64,000 bases of DNA from Betaproteobacteria bacterium (lineage in GTDB: Bacteria; Pseudomonadota; Gammaproteobacteria; Burkholderiales; Usitatibacteraceae), in NCBI GenBank assembly GCA_016791265.1, contig JAEUMY010000010.1, positions 124,001 to 188,000 of the forward strand, read 5' to 3'. The notes below the pieces were generated by a model. It was not told where the DNA came from, made no database searches, and was given only the letters and a program-made list of their open reading frames with translations. Below, piece after piece: positions 34,890 to 43,302 of this stretch (position 1 is the first letter of the stretch; each line of letters starts with the position of its first letter). Position numbers and translations under genes: made by a program.

Positions 34890-35792
34890 ATGAGGCTTGT
34901 CCGTCTGCTTGCCACCTGCTGTGCTGTCCTCGCCGTCAACGCCCACGCCCAGTTCCTGAGCTTCCGCGACGTGCTGAGCCGCCCGGACCGCCCGCAGCCC
35001 GATCACAAGATCGCCTATGCCGCCGGGCCGCAACAGTACGGCGAGTTGTGGCTGCCGAAGACTGGCGCGGGGCCGCATCCGGTGGTGCTGATGATCCATG
35101 GCGGCTGCTGGCGCGCCGACCTGCCCGGCCCGGAGCTGCTCGCGTGGCAGGCAGATGCCATCCGTGCGCAGGGCATCGCCGTGTGGAGCATCACCTATCG
35201 CCGCCTCGGACATGAAAGCGGCGGCTATCCCGGCACGTTTCAGGATGTCGCGGCGGGTGCAGATCATCTGCGCAGCATCGCCGGACAGTACAAGCTTGAT
35301 CTCGGGCGCGTCGTGACCACCGGCCACTCGGCGGGCGGACATCTTGCGCTGTGGCTGCCTGCACGGAAGAACCTGCCTGCATCCAGCCCGTTGAAGACCG
35401 CCAATCCGCTCGCGATTCACGGTGCCGTGCCAGTGGCGGGGGTGGGTGACCTCGCCTATGCCTCGGCCTTTGTCGGGGCCGCATGCGGCGCGGACACCAT
35501 CACGGGGCTCGTCAAGGAGAAGGAGCGCGGAAAGGATGCCTGGGCCGATACCTCACCCGCGGCGCTGCTCCCGTTGGGCATTCCCCAAACCATGATTTCC
35601 GGGATGTACGACGCCGTCGTGGCGCCTGCCCACGCGAGACGCCACCAGATGCTGGCCGAGCGCAAGGGCGACAGTGTGAAACTGCTGACGCTCGACGAAT
35701 CCGCTCACTTTGAAATCATTTCGCCGTGGACGGGACCGGGCAAGAGCGTGGTGGACGCGATCGTGGCGGCGGTGAAGGCTTTGCCCAAGTAG
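34890..35792 (+). CDS. Alpha/beta hydrolase (esterase/lipase-like), exported
   Basis: 300 aa with a signal peptide (LLATCCAVLAVNAHAQF). Alpha/beta hydrolase fold: oxyanion HGGCW (VVLMIHGGCWRADL), nucleophile elbow G-H-S-A-G-G (VVTTGHSAGGHLALWLPA), acid Asp near MISGMYDAVVAP, and catalytic His in LDESAHFEI. Resembles the BD-FAE/esterase family. A broken second copy lies at 36664-37211. Substrate unknown. Confidence 0.92.
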   Translation: MRLVRLLATCCAVLAVNAHAQFLSFRDVLSRPDRPQPDHKIAYAAGPQQYGELWLPKTGAGPHPVVLMIHGGCWRADLPGPELLAWQADAIRAQGIAVWSITYRRLGHESGGYPGTFQDVAAGADHLRSIAGQYKLDLGRVVTTGHSAGGHLALWLPARKNLPASSPLKTANPLAIHGAVPVAGVGDLAYASAFVGAACGADTITGLVKEKERGKDAWADTSPAALLPLGIPQTMISGMYDAVVAPAHARRHQMLAERKGDSVKLLTLDESAHFEIISPWTGPGKSVVDAIVAAVKALPK

Positions 35793-35814
35793 GCTGTGCG
35801 AGACTGACGATCCC

Positions 35815-36447
35815 ATGACCCCGCACACAACGCTCAAAGACCGACTCCGCCGTATCGCCATCGCCGCGGCCTGTGTACCCCCTGCGGTGTTGCTGCACGA
35901 ACTCGGCCACTGGGTCGGGAACACGATGGCTGGCCTCCCCGACGCCACGATTCACTACGCCTCCACCGGATTCCGCAATCAACCTGCGTTCTGGAGCGCC
36001 CTCAGGGCGGGTGACATGGCGCTCGCCGAAACCATGGGCAGCGTCAGCGGCGCAGGCATTGCCGCGTTCCTGGGCATCGCGATGTCGTGGGTGCTGATGA
36101 TTGGGGGCGCGTGGCTCGTCCGGCGACCCTCCATCAGGCCCATTAGGATCGTGGCGGCCGCCATCGTTCTCGCCTCGGCCGTACGCTTCCTGCCCGTCGG
36201 GGTGATGTTCTTCCGGGGCGCGGCAGAACACACGGACGAAGCGCACGTGGCCCAGGCGTTTTCCGTGCCAGCGCTACTGCCGGCGTTGGTGCTGTTCGGC
36301 ATCGCGCTCGCCATCACCAGCATCATCGCCATGTTCCGGCGGCTTCCCGTCGACGGGCGGCGCGCCCTCATGACCGACTTGGTTGTTGGCGTCGTGCTGG
36401 GAACGGTGGCGTGGTTGAACTTCGTGGGCCCGGCGGTGCTGCCGTGA
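35815..36447 (+). CDS. Membrane protein with HELGH motif
   Basis: 210 aa, five to six membrane helices. The first helix contains VLLHELGHWVGNTMAG, an HEXXH motif in a membrane setting like M50-type intramembrane proteases. No PDZ domain is present. It is the second membrane HEXXH protein in the window, unrelated in sequence to the one at 30572. Function unknown. Confidence 0.72.
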   Translation: MTPHTTLKDRLRRIAIAAACVPPAVLLHELGHWVGNTMAGLPDATIHYASTGFRNQPAFWSALRAGDMALAETMGSVSGAGIAAFLGIAMSWVLMIGGAWLVRRPSIRPIRIVAAAIVLASAVRFLPVGVMFFRGAAEHTDEAHVAQAFSVPALLPALVLFGIALAITSIIAMFRRLPVDGRRALMTDLVVGVVLGTVAWLNFVGPAVLP

Positions 36448-36498
36448 CGCGGCTTCAGGGCACCAGTTGCCCGGGCTTCACAATGCCTTGTGGCAGCG

Positions 36499-36663
36499 CT
36501 ATGGCTTGCAGAAAACCAGATGATCGTCGGGTTGCCAGACATGCGTCGCATCCGACACATAGCCGCGCAACCACGGCACACCCTTGATCTTTCGGAGGTA
36601 GAAGCCCTTCGGCACAGCATCATCCTCGGCCGGTGGCGGCGATATGACGGTGAGCGAGCCGGA
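36499..36663 (-). pseudogene. 3' end of an unidentified minus-strand gene
   Basis: The last ~54 residues of a minus-strand reading (GSLTVISPPPAEDDAVPKGF, then YLRKIKGVPWLRGYVSDATH and HLVFCKP) look like genuine protein, but upstream the frame runs into antisense of the hydrolase copy. The 5' part seems to have been replaced by the hydrolase pseudogene. Confidence 0.5.
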
Positions 36664-37211
36664 AGGCCCGGCAGGTGCGGAACACTTGCGAATATTCGCA
36701 GAAAAGTATCGGCTCGATCTCAATCGCGTCGTCACCACCGGGCACTCGGCAGGTGGACACCTTGCGCTGTGGCTGCCCGCGCGCAAGAACCTTCCCGCAA
36801 CCAGCCCGTTGAAGTCGGCCAAATCCGCTCGTCATTCACGGCGCGGTGCCGGTGGCGGGCGTGGGCGAACTCGCGTGGGGCGCGGGCTATGTCGGCGGCG
36901 CCTGTGGCACCGACACGGTGACAAAGCTTGTCGACGAAAGGACGCGTGGCAAGGAGGCGTGGTCGGACACCTCACCCGCAGCGCTGCTGCCGCTTGGCAT
37001 TCCGCAAACGCTGGTGTCGGGCGTCTACGATCCCATCGTCGCGCTGGCGCATGCGGGACGCTGGCAGAAACTCGCGACCGACAAAGGTGACAAGGTGACA
37101 CTGCGCACCTTCGATGCTGCGGGACACTTCGAGATCATCGCGCCGTGGACAGAGGCGGGCCGGAGCATCATCGACACGGTCATTGGGATGATGAAGCGCC
37201 TGCCCAACTAG
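36664..37211 (+). pseudogene. Broken second copy of the alpha/beta hydrolase
   Basis: The reading begins near EHLRIFAEKYRLDLNRVVTT and aligns to residue ~125 onward of the hydrolase at 34890, including the nucleophile elbow TGHSAGGHLALWLPARKN. A frameshift near 36820 moves it to another frame, which then matches to the end (SPAALLPLGIPQTLVSGVYD, GHFEIIAPW). The first ~120 residues are absent. So it lacks the oxyanion region and is frameshifted. Confidence 0.88.
36688..36699. repeat. GCGAATATTCGC palindrome copy 19
   Basis: Exact copy in the hydrolase pseudogene. The intact paralogue has GCGCAGCATCGC at the same place (35270), four substitutions away and without any length change. Confidence 0.97.
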
Positions 37212-37234
37212 CCCGACCGAGTCGAGTCATCCGG

Positions 37235-38131
37235 TCATCGGCGCAGGAGCGCGACGCGCTCGACGAAGAGCTGATACGGGTCGCCCTCTTTTCTGGTCGC
37301 CGCATAGACAATCGACTGACCATCCGGCGACCATGAGGGTTCGGTGACACGAAAATGGCCGAGCCCCAAACGCGCCACTTCCCGGCCTCGACCATCGAGA
37401 ATGCGCAAGGCTCGCGTCCCGGCGTTGTCCACGCTGGCGACCACCATATTTCCACCAGTCGGACTCCATGCCGGACAGAAGTCATGCCCCAGGTGCTCTG
37501 TGACCCGCGACAGGGCGCCTGAGCGCCGGTCGATGGTGTAAATCTCATCGTCCTTGCCCTCGGTATCACGGCGAGAGAAGAATGCGAGATGCCGACCATC
37601 TGGTGACCACCGAGGCCATTTCGCATCCTCAGCCAGCGTCACCGCTCCACCCGCGACCGACCCATCAAATTTCACGACTTGCAGATCAAAGGCTGTGCCG
37701 CGCTGTCGGGTGAATGCGATCTCGCTGCCATCGGGCGACCACGCCGGCCAAAGCTCATCGCCGGGCGCTTGAATCACTGTTGCCTTATCGCGGCCGCCGA
37801 CCTTGCGCACACACAGATCAGTCTGGCCGGCTTGGGTGCAGACGGACACGAGGCGCAGGCCGTCCGGAGACCAGGCCGGATATCGCTCATCCACATCTGT
37901 GTCTGAAATGCGCTCAATGGCACGTGTTTCCACGGTCAGCACATGAATGCTCCAGCGGCCATCGCGGTTGGCTTCGAATGCGATGCGTTTGCCATCCGGA
38001 CTCCATGCGGGGGCTCGACCGGAAAGCGTGCTCGGCGTCAGCGCGACGGGCCCCGAATCCTGTGCCGCCGATGTGGCGGAAAGCGGCAGCAACAGGCTGA
38101 TCAGCATCCATTGCAGGGCAAGTCTTGGCAT
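37235..38131 (-). CDS. TolB-like beta-propeller protein (WD40-like/PD40)
   Basis: 298 aa from ATG 38131, with AGGAGA upstream and a signal peptide (MLISLLLPLSATSAAQ). It holds at least six PD40 repeats with the consensus (P)AWSPDGxxIAF: APAWSPDGKRIAFEA, YPAWSPDGLRLVSV, WPAWSPDGSEIAFTR, WPRWSPDGRHLAFFS, CPAWSPTGGNMVVAS, EPSWSPDGQSIVYAA. Likely a periplasmic six-bladed propeller involved in binding; partner unknown. Confidence 0.9.
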   Translation of the reverse strand: MPRLALQWMLISLLLPLSATSAAQDSGPVALTPSTLSGRAPAWSPDGKRIAFEANRDGRWSIHVLTVETRAIERISDTDVDERYPAWSPDGLRLVSVCTQAGQTDLCVRKVGGRDKATVIQAPGDELWPAWSPDGSEIAFTRQRGTAFDLQVVKFDGSVAGGAVTLAEDAKWPRWSPDGRHLAFFSRRDTEGKDDEIYTIDRRSGALSRVTEHLGHDFCPAWSPTGGNMVVASVDNAGTRALRILDGRGREVARLGLGHFRVTEPSWSPDGQSIVYAATRKEGDPYQLFVERVALLRR

Positions 38132-38609
38132 TGGCGATCTCTCCTGTTTGAGGACACGTCTGGCGAAGGTGCGAACCCGCCTTGCGCACAGTGTCACCTC
38201 GGTTGCAACGTCAACTCAATCGGGGCGAGGTTCAAAGTCTGAGAATATCGATGTTGGCGCTGGTGCGCCAGCGGACTTGCGATTCCCGCAAGGCTCTGGT
38301 GAACGACGAAGGGTTCGTCGCCTATTTAGCAACCGAGAGTGTCTCAAGGAATCAAACAGGCGGGCGGCGGGCGACTCGCGGACGTATTCGTATTTCGCAA
38401 CGGCCGGAGGGTGGAGTACGGAACGATCTGGAAGCGGGCGGAGGTGGCGGAGTGGGCAAGGTTGTTGAGGAAGGGGTGGAAATTCAAACCCTGCACTCTT
38501 CCACATCACTCCACAAGTTGATGATGCTGCTGGCCGCCAGCGAGTGGCACTCTTCCTCAACCGATTCCAAGCCACTTGCTTGGCAAGCACTTAACGCTTC
38601 ACTCTCCAC
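38132..38609. other. 478-bp gap, no gene recognised
   Basis: It contains the promoter of the TolB-like gene. Open reading frames exist on both strands but none resembles a known protein or has a convincing start. The base composition between 38450 and 38610 is lower in G+C than its surroundings. Confidence 0.45.
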
Positions 38610-39059
38610 CTATCCCGCGCTGCGAATATTCGCAGCGCCACACTCCACCCGGTAGACGATCTCCGCATCCCCCGGCGTCAAACCATCGATCCACCCGCAA
38701 GGTTGGAAGCCGGCGCGAATGAACAAACGTTCCGCGGATTCATTGGATGCGTTGGCTGACGTGAGCAATTGCGCTGTCTGACATTGCTCGATGCAGGCCT
38801 GAAGCAGTGCGAGCCCAACACCCAGCCGTCGTAATGCGGGATGCACCATCAGCACCTCGACGAACTCGAATCCGAAGAAGTCATGCCTCACCAGCGCATA
38901 GCCGGCGGCTTGAAGTCTTTGCTCGGCGATCAGGCAATCGCCTGCAAGCAGTGCCTCTTCGATCCGACAGCCGCGCTCCGGGTGAGCGGGCGCATAGTCG
39001 TCGCAGGCGATCATCGCCTTGAGGTCCGCCGCGTTCGCGCAGCGAACCTTCAGCACCAC
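38610..39059 (-). CDS. GNAT family N-acetyltransferase
   Basis: 149 aa, GTG start. Motif A is seen in VEVLMVHPALRRLGVGLALL, then LLTSANASNESAERLFIRAGF, typical of RimI-like GNATs. The C-terminus ends in GAANIRSAG, encoded by an exact palindrome, adding a short tail after the domain. It starts one base after the stop of the Pro/Ala-rich gene. Confidence 0.88.
   Translation of the reverse strand: MVLKVRCANAADLKAMIACDDYAPAHPERGCRIEEALLAGDCLIAEQRLQAAGYALVRHDFFGFEFVEVLMVHPALRRLGVGLALLQACIEQCQTAQLLTSANASNESAERLFIRAGFQPCGWIDGLTPGDAEIVYRVECGAANIRSAG
38622..38633. repeat. GCGAATATTCGC palindrome copy 20
   Basis: Exact copy at the 3' end of the GNAT gene, with flanks CGCTGCGAATATTCGCAGCG. Confidence 0.97.
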
Positions 39060-39060
39060 C

Positions 39061-40635
39061 TCACCACTTGCACTTCCGCTCCTCGGCCAACGCGCTCGCG
39101 ATCAGCGGCGCAATCGCCAGCAACCCCATGTCGGCATAGGCGTTCTTGCAATCCTTCTCCTTCAGCGCCTTGTCGAAAATCTCCTGCTCCTTCGACTTCG
39201 GGGGAAGCTTCGGCCCGGCGAAGAGTGAGCTTCTGCGACTGGCGTCGCTGTCGATTTCGCGGGCGCGCTGGCGCAGCGCATTGGGGTCCAGGCGGGGCGT
39301 CGCGCGCGGGTCAATGGAAGGCGCGGGGCGCGTGCCGCCGGCGTCCGGCAGGCCGAAAGGCAGATCGGGATTCACCGGGCCGGAAGGCGCTGCGCGCGGT
39401 GACGGCACGCTGTCGGGAGCCAAGTCCTGCAGGCGATTGATGGGCCGGTCGCCGCGCGGCTGGATGGGCGCCATGGGGGCCAGCGTTTCGGCGGGCACGT
39501 CGACGCGCGAGGGAATTTCATCGGGCAGCCGATTGATCTGGCGCTGCGCGGCGGGCGACGGCGGTTGCAGTGGTTGCATGGATTGCACGGCGGGCGCTTC
39601 GACGCGGGTGCTGCTTTCGATGGACTGCGGTGACGGCAGCGTGCGCGCAGGCGTCGGCGTGAGCGGCGCCATCGGCTGCGCAGGCGCGATCTCGACGCGC
39701 GACGCCGGCTCTGGCAACGGTGAGATCTGCGCGGCGGGTTGCGCGGGGCGCAGGGGCTGCAACGCCTGGGTCGCGGGCGCCTCCACACGCGACGTGGATT
39801 CCGGCAGCGCCTCCACACTGCGCAGGGCGGCGGGCGTGGCGGGCACGAGCGGCGTCATCGGCGCCGTGGGAGCGGGCTGAAAGCGCGTCGGGACATCCGA
39901 CGGCATGGTGAGCGGCGCCTCGGTCTTGGGCACCGCGATGGGGGCCAGCGGCGTGGCGGCTTCCGTATCCACCCGAGTGGTGGCTTCCGGCGCGGGCGCG
40001 ATGGTGGATGCGCTCGCCGTGGGCAACGGCTGTAGTGGCACCGCGTCGAACGTGGCGGGCTTTTGCAGCAAGGGTCGCTGAACAGGCTCGGCGGTTTGCA
40101 CGACGGATTGCGGCAGCGCCTCTTGCGCGGGTGACGGCGCGGGCTGGGGACGCGTCACGGCATTCGCTCGCGGCGCCGGTCTGCTCGCGCCACCCAGCTC
40201 GGTGGAGAGCTTGAGACTGGGCGCTCGCGCGCTGACGGCCGGAGGTGCCGTGTCCGTGGGCGCCAGTTTTTTCAGTGCGACATTGAGTTTGCCCCACAGC
40301 ACGCCAGCCTGACGATCCGAAGGCCGGCTCGCATCGGCGAACAGCAGCAACAGCCAGATATGGAGCAGCCCCGACAGCAGCACGAAGCGCCAGAAGGGGA
40401 AGCGCTCGTGCGCCGGCACTTCGACGAGATAGCGCGTGTCGCGATAGGGCGCGATGCGCTCCGCGATGGCGGCGAGTTTGCGCGCTCTGGCCGCCTCGGC
40501 ACTCTCTTTTGCCGGCGCTCCCGCAAGACCCGCCGCCTTTTGCGGGTCATCGCCAGGAAACGGCAGCGCCTGTTGCGCCGCTGGCGTGTTCGGCTGCGGC
40601 TCGTCCGGTGCGGGCGGATTGGGCGCGGTGGCCAT
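39061..40635 (-). CDS. Pro/Ala-rich membrane protein with degenerate repeats
   Basis: 524 aa. A cytoplasmic N-terminus (about 1-80), a single membrane helix (WRFVLLSGLLHIWLLLLFAD) and a long periplasmic Pro/Ala/Gln region. From about residue 215 a degenerate unit of 35-40 residues recurs, with SRVE(A/V/I)PA followed by QxLxPLxP (TRVDTEAATPLAPI, SRVEAPATQALQPLRP, SRVEIAPAQPMAPLTP, TRVEAPAVQSMQPLQP, SRVDVPAETLAPMAPI). The ~50 C-terminal residues contain Cys and may be a small domain. The topology recalls TonB/TolA-like spacers. Function unknown. Confidence 0.75.
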   Translation of the reverse strand: MATAPNPPAPDEPQPNTPAAQQALPFPGDDPQKAAGLAGAPAKESAEAARARKLAAIAERIAPYRDTRYLVEVPAHERFPFWRFVLLSGLLHIWLLLLFADASRPSDRQAGVLWGKLNVALKKLAPTDTAPPAVSARAPSLKLSTELGGASRPAPRANAVTRPQPAPSPAQEALPQSVVQTAEPVQRPLLQKPATFDAVPLQPLPTASASTIAPAPEATTRVDTEAATPLAPIAVPKTEAPLTMPSDVPTRFQPAPTAPMTPLVPATPAALRSVEALPESTSRVEAPATQALQPLRPAQPAAQISPLPEPASRVEIAPAQPMAPLTPTPARTLPSPQSIESSTRVEAPAVQSMQPLQPPSPAAQRQINRLPDEIPSRVDVPAETLAPMAPIQPRGDRPINRLQDLAPDSVPSPRAAPSGPVNPDLPFGLPDAGGTRPAPSIDPRATPRLDPNALRQRAREIDSDASRRSSLFAGPKLPPKSKEQEIFDKALKEKDCKNAYADMGLLAIAPLIASALAEERKCKW

Positions 40636-40652
40636 GGCGCTTTAAGGTTGTT

Positions 40653-40680
40653 GCGTCATTGCGAATATTCGCAATGACGC
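40653..40680. repeat. 28-bp perfect palindrome centred on the 12-mer
   Basis: The 12-mer at 40661-40672 is extended by GCGTCATT on the left and AATGACGC on the right, giving a perfect 28-bp palindrome in the 71-bp gap between two minus-strand genes. It could form a strong hairpin downstream of the sugar dehydrogenase gene. Confidence 0.95.
40661..40672. repeat. GCGAATATTCGC palindrome copy 21
   Basis: Exact copy at the centre of the 28-bp palindrome. Confidence 0.97.
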
Positions 40681-40706
40681 TGCGGGTGAAAGTCAGCGCG
40701 CCGGGA

Positions 40707-41861
40707 TCAGGCGGCCGGCTCCAGGCGCAGCAGTTCCGCGTCGGGCGAGTCGATCAAGAGATAGACATTGCCATCCGGCCCCTGACGCACATCGCGAATG
40801 CGGCCCAGCTCGCCTTTGAACATGCGCTCCTCACCCGTGACGGCATCGCCATTCAGCGAAAGGCGCGCGACGGTCTGACCCGCGAGCGCGCCGACCAGCA
40901 GACTGCCCTTCCACTTGGGAAACTTGTCGCCAGTGTAAAACGCCATGCCCGACGGCGCGATGGAGGGCACCCACTTGTGGATGGGCTGGGCCATGCCGTC
41001 CTTGGCCGTGCCTTCACCGATCTTGGTGCCGATGCCGTATTGCACGCCGTAGGTGATGACCGGCCAGCCGTAGTTGACGCCAGGCTTCATGATGTTGACC
41101 TCGTCGCCGCCCTGTGGGCCGTGCTCGTGCGTCCAGAGAATGCCGGTGACAGGGTTCAGCGCCGCGCCCTGCATGTTGCGGTTGCCGAGGGTCCAGATTT
41201 CCGGCTTGGCGCCTGCGGTCTTCACGAACGGATTGTCCGGCGGCACGCGGCCATCGTCGAAGAGGCGAATGGATTTGCCGGCATGGTCACCGAGATTCTG
41301 GGAACGCTGATCCTTGCCCTTGCCGGGGCTGTCGCCGCGGTCGCCGAAGGTCACGAACATGTACCCATCGCGATCAAACACGATCCGCGAACCGAAGTGA
41401 TGGCGCGTCGGGCCTTTCGGCGCCAGCTTGAACAGCACCTGCACATCGGTCATGCGCGGCGCGTCCTTGGTGCCGCCCAGCTTGCCGCGGGCAACCTCCG
41501 TACCATGCTGGCCGCCCTCCTCGCCGTTGAAGGTCAAGTAGATCCAACCGTTGTCCGCGTACTTCGGATGCAGCACCACATCCATGAGACCGCCCTGCCC
41601 ATGGTCAGTCGACTTGGGAATGCCCTCCACCGGCTTCGCCACCAGCTTGCCACTGTCGATCACACGCAGCGTGCCGCGCTTTTCGGTGACGAGGATGCGG
41701 CCATCGGGGAGGAACGCCATGCCCCAAGGATGGTGGAGGCCGGTGACGACGGGCGTGACCTTCACGTTGTGGAGGTCGGTCTTCAGGACTTTCTGGGCGT
41801 GGGCGGCAAAGGGCGCGAGCGCGACTGCGCAGGTGGCGGCGATCAGTGACAGCTTCTTCAT
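40707..41861 (-). CDS. PQQ-dependent aldose sugar dehydrogenase family protein
   Basis: 384 aa, signal peptide MKKLSLIAATCAVALAPFAA. Six-bladed propeller of the soluble glucose dehydrogenase/YliI family: VTGLHHPWGMAFLPDGRILV, GGLMDVVLHPKYADNGWIYL with the catalytic-region His, RHHFGSRIVFDRDGYMFVTF, and LWTHEHGPQGGDEVN. It probably oxidises sugars in the periplasm with PQQ, passing electrons to the respiratory chain. No PQQ biosynthesis gene is in the window. Confidence 0.93.
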   Translation of the reverse strand: MKKLSLIAATCAVALAPFAAHAQKVLKTDLHNVKVTPVVTGLHHPWGMAFLPDGRILVTEKRGTLRVIDSGKLVAKPVEGIPKSTDHGQGGLMDVVLHPKYADNGWIYLTFNGEEGGQHGTEVARGKLGGTKDAPRMTDVQVLFKLAPKGPTRHHFGSRIVFDRDGYMFVTFGDRGDSPGKGKDQRSQNLGDHAGKSIRLFDDGRVPPDNPFVKTAGAKPEIWTLGNRNMQGAALNPVTGILWTHEHGPQGGDEVNIMKPGVNYGWPVITYGVQYGIGTKIGEGTAKDGMAQPIHKWVPSIAPSGMAFYTGDKFPKWKGSLLVGALAGQTVARLSLNGDAVTGEERMFKGELGRIRDVRQGPDGNVYLLIDSPDAELLRLEPAA

Positions 41862-41994
41862 GGGGAGCCTTTGGGTTCAGGACGAGAAATTATAGATGGA
41901 CATACTGCGATGCCCCTGTGACCGGATGTGGCTGGCACCGGTTCCGGCCGCCGGGTAGTGAAATTCGCCGTTCCCGGTGCTAACGTGCCCAGCC
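41862..41994. promoter_or_regulatory. Divergent promoter gap
   Basis: 133 bp between the sugar dehydrogenase and the LuxR-VOC fusion. It must hold both promoters; no operator or repeat was recognised. Confidence 0.4.
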
Positions 41995-42618
41995 ATGACC
42001 CAGCGCGGACGCCCACCCCATGACGACCAGCTCACCCCCGCCGAATGGCGCGTCGCCGAGCTGGTGCGCCACGGCCTCACCAACCCGAAAATCGCGGCGC
42101 TGATGGGCGTCAGCGTGGATGCGGTGAAATTCCACGTCGCCAACGTGCTGGTGAAACTCGGCTTCAAGTCCCGCAACGACATCCGCCACTGGCAGGGTGT
42201 GGCCAAAACCAGCCCCCTGCATTCACCCGACAGGAGACACGACATGAACATGGCCCTCGGCCCCATCGGACAAATCGCCCGCAGCGTGAAAGACATCAAG
42301 GCCGCTGAAGCGTGGTATCGCGACGTGCTGAAACTGCCGCATCTCTTCACCTTCGGCAATCTCGCATTCTTTGACTGCGGCGGCGTGCGGCTGTTTTTGT
42401 CGCAGAACGAATCGGTATCAGATGGCGAGTCGATTCTCTATTTCCGCGTGCCGGACATTCATGCCGCGCACGCGGAATTGAAGTCGCGCGGCGTCGAGTT
42501 CACCGATGCGCCGCACATGATTCACAAGCATGCCGACGGGACGGAGGAGTGGATGAATTTCTTCAAGGATCTTGAGGGAAGGCCGCTGGCGATCATGGCG
42601 CAGGTCAAGGTGGAGTAG
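41995..42618 (+). CDS. LuxR-type HTH fused to a VOC (glyoxalase-like) domain
   Basis: 207 aa. Residues 12-65 form a LuxR-type helix-turn-helix (LTPAEWRVAELVRHGLTNPK, SVDAVKFHVANVLVKLGFKS). Residues 84-205 form a VOC domain (LGPIGQIARSVKDIKAAEAW, LFTFGNLAFFDCGGVRLFL). A Shine-Dalgarno-like ACAGGAGACACGACATG lies at the junction (around 42230-42246), so the VOC part could also be made alone. The fusion suggests a ligand-sensing regulator. Confidence 0.85.
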   Translation: MTQRGRPPHDDQLTPAEWRVAELVRHGLTNPKIAALMGVSVDAVKFHVANVLVKLGFKSRNDIRHWQGVAKTSPLHSPDRRHDMNMALGPIGQIARSVKDIKAAEAWYRDVLKLPHLFTFGNLAFFDCGGVRLFLSQNESVSDGESILYFRVPDIHAAHAELKSRGVEFTDAPHMIHKHADGTEEWMNFFKDLEGRPLAIMAQVKVE

Positions 42619-42672
42619 CGAGGTCGCCGCCAGGCGTTCGAGTCAGGCCTAGCGCGCAGCCGGCGTGAACAG

Positions 42673-43302
42673 CTAGGTGCACTGGTTAGTGGCATGAACG
42701 AGGTGCGTGCGATAGGAGTAGCGGAAGATGATTTGTACAGCCTCGTCGTCCCCGGAGCGGCCCCACATGGAGACGCCAAGACGTGCGATTGCAGGGACAA
42801 CTACAACAAGTTCGTCACCAGTGAAGCCCTCCAGACCCTGCCAGGTGTATTGCTCAGAGAATTCTTCTGGTGCTACCTGTCTTCGCGAGTGCTCCTTTAG
42901 CGGGATGTACGGAAGTAGCTGGGGGTAGCCCGTGTATGGCCAATCGGGGCTAGATTCAGTGGGCGAGATGTGCTCGACCAGTACAGACTGCGAATAGTCC
43001 TGAACGTATTGAGCGTTGACTCCGTCCAAGACAGGAGCTTTGTAGCAAAGGTCGCAACCGCTGAAGCGGAGCCCATAGAACAGGGACAGCTGACCTTGAA
43101 GATTGTGGCCGCTGGGCTGAGGAAGGCCAGCAGGCGAGAAGGTAAACACGCGGTGGAGAGGCTCTGGCCCAAAAGGCTGGCCAGAAAATGACTGCTCCAG
43201 AGGGCCGCCGAAGTAGGCGCCTCCGAAGTCATCTGCTGGTGCGTAGTGGAGCACTTGGCCGCCAGTGTAGACGACGGGCCAGGAGAGATCGTCTGGGGTC
43301 AT
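42673..43302 (-). CDS. Protein of unknown function
   Basis: 209 aa, soluble, with conserved-looking segments LSLFYGLRFSGCDLCYKAPV, WPYTGYPQLLPYIPL and ELVVVVPAIARLGVSMWGRS. It resembles a family of uncharacterised proteobacterial proteins, possibly of the immunity or DUF1963-like type, but I cannot name it with confidence. The start overlaps a short upstream reading frame by ATGA. G+C is lower than average. Confidence 0.6.
   Translation of the reverse strand: MTPDDLSWPVVYTGGQVLHYAPADDFGGAYFGGPLEQSFSGQPFGPEPLHRVFTFSPAGLPQPSGHNLQGQLSLFYGLRFSGCDLCYKAPVLDGVNAQYVQDYSQSVLVEHISPTESSPDWPYTGYPQLLPYIPLKEHSRRQVAPEEFSEQYTWQGLEGFTGDELVVVVPAIARLGVSMWGRSGDDEAVQIIFRYSYRTHLVHATNQCT

Noticed and set aside
38182..38655. 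157-codon open frame on the plus strand
   Set aside because: No homology impression, weak start, and it overlaps the 3' end of the GNAT gene.
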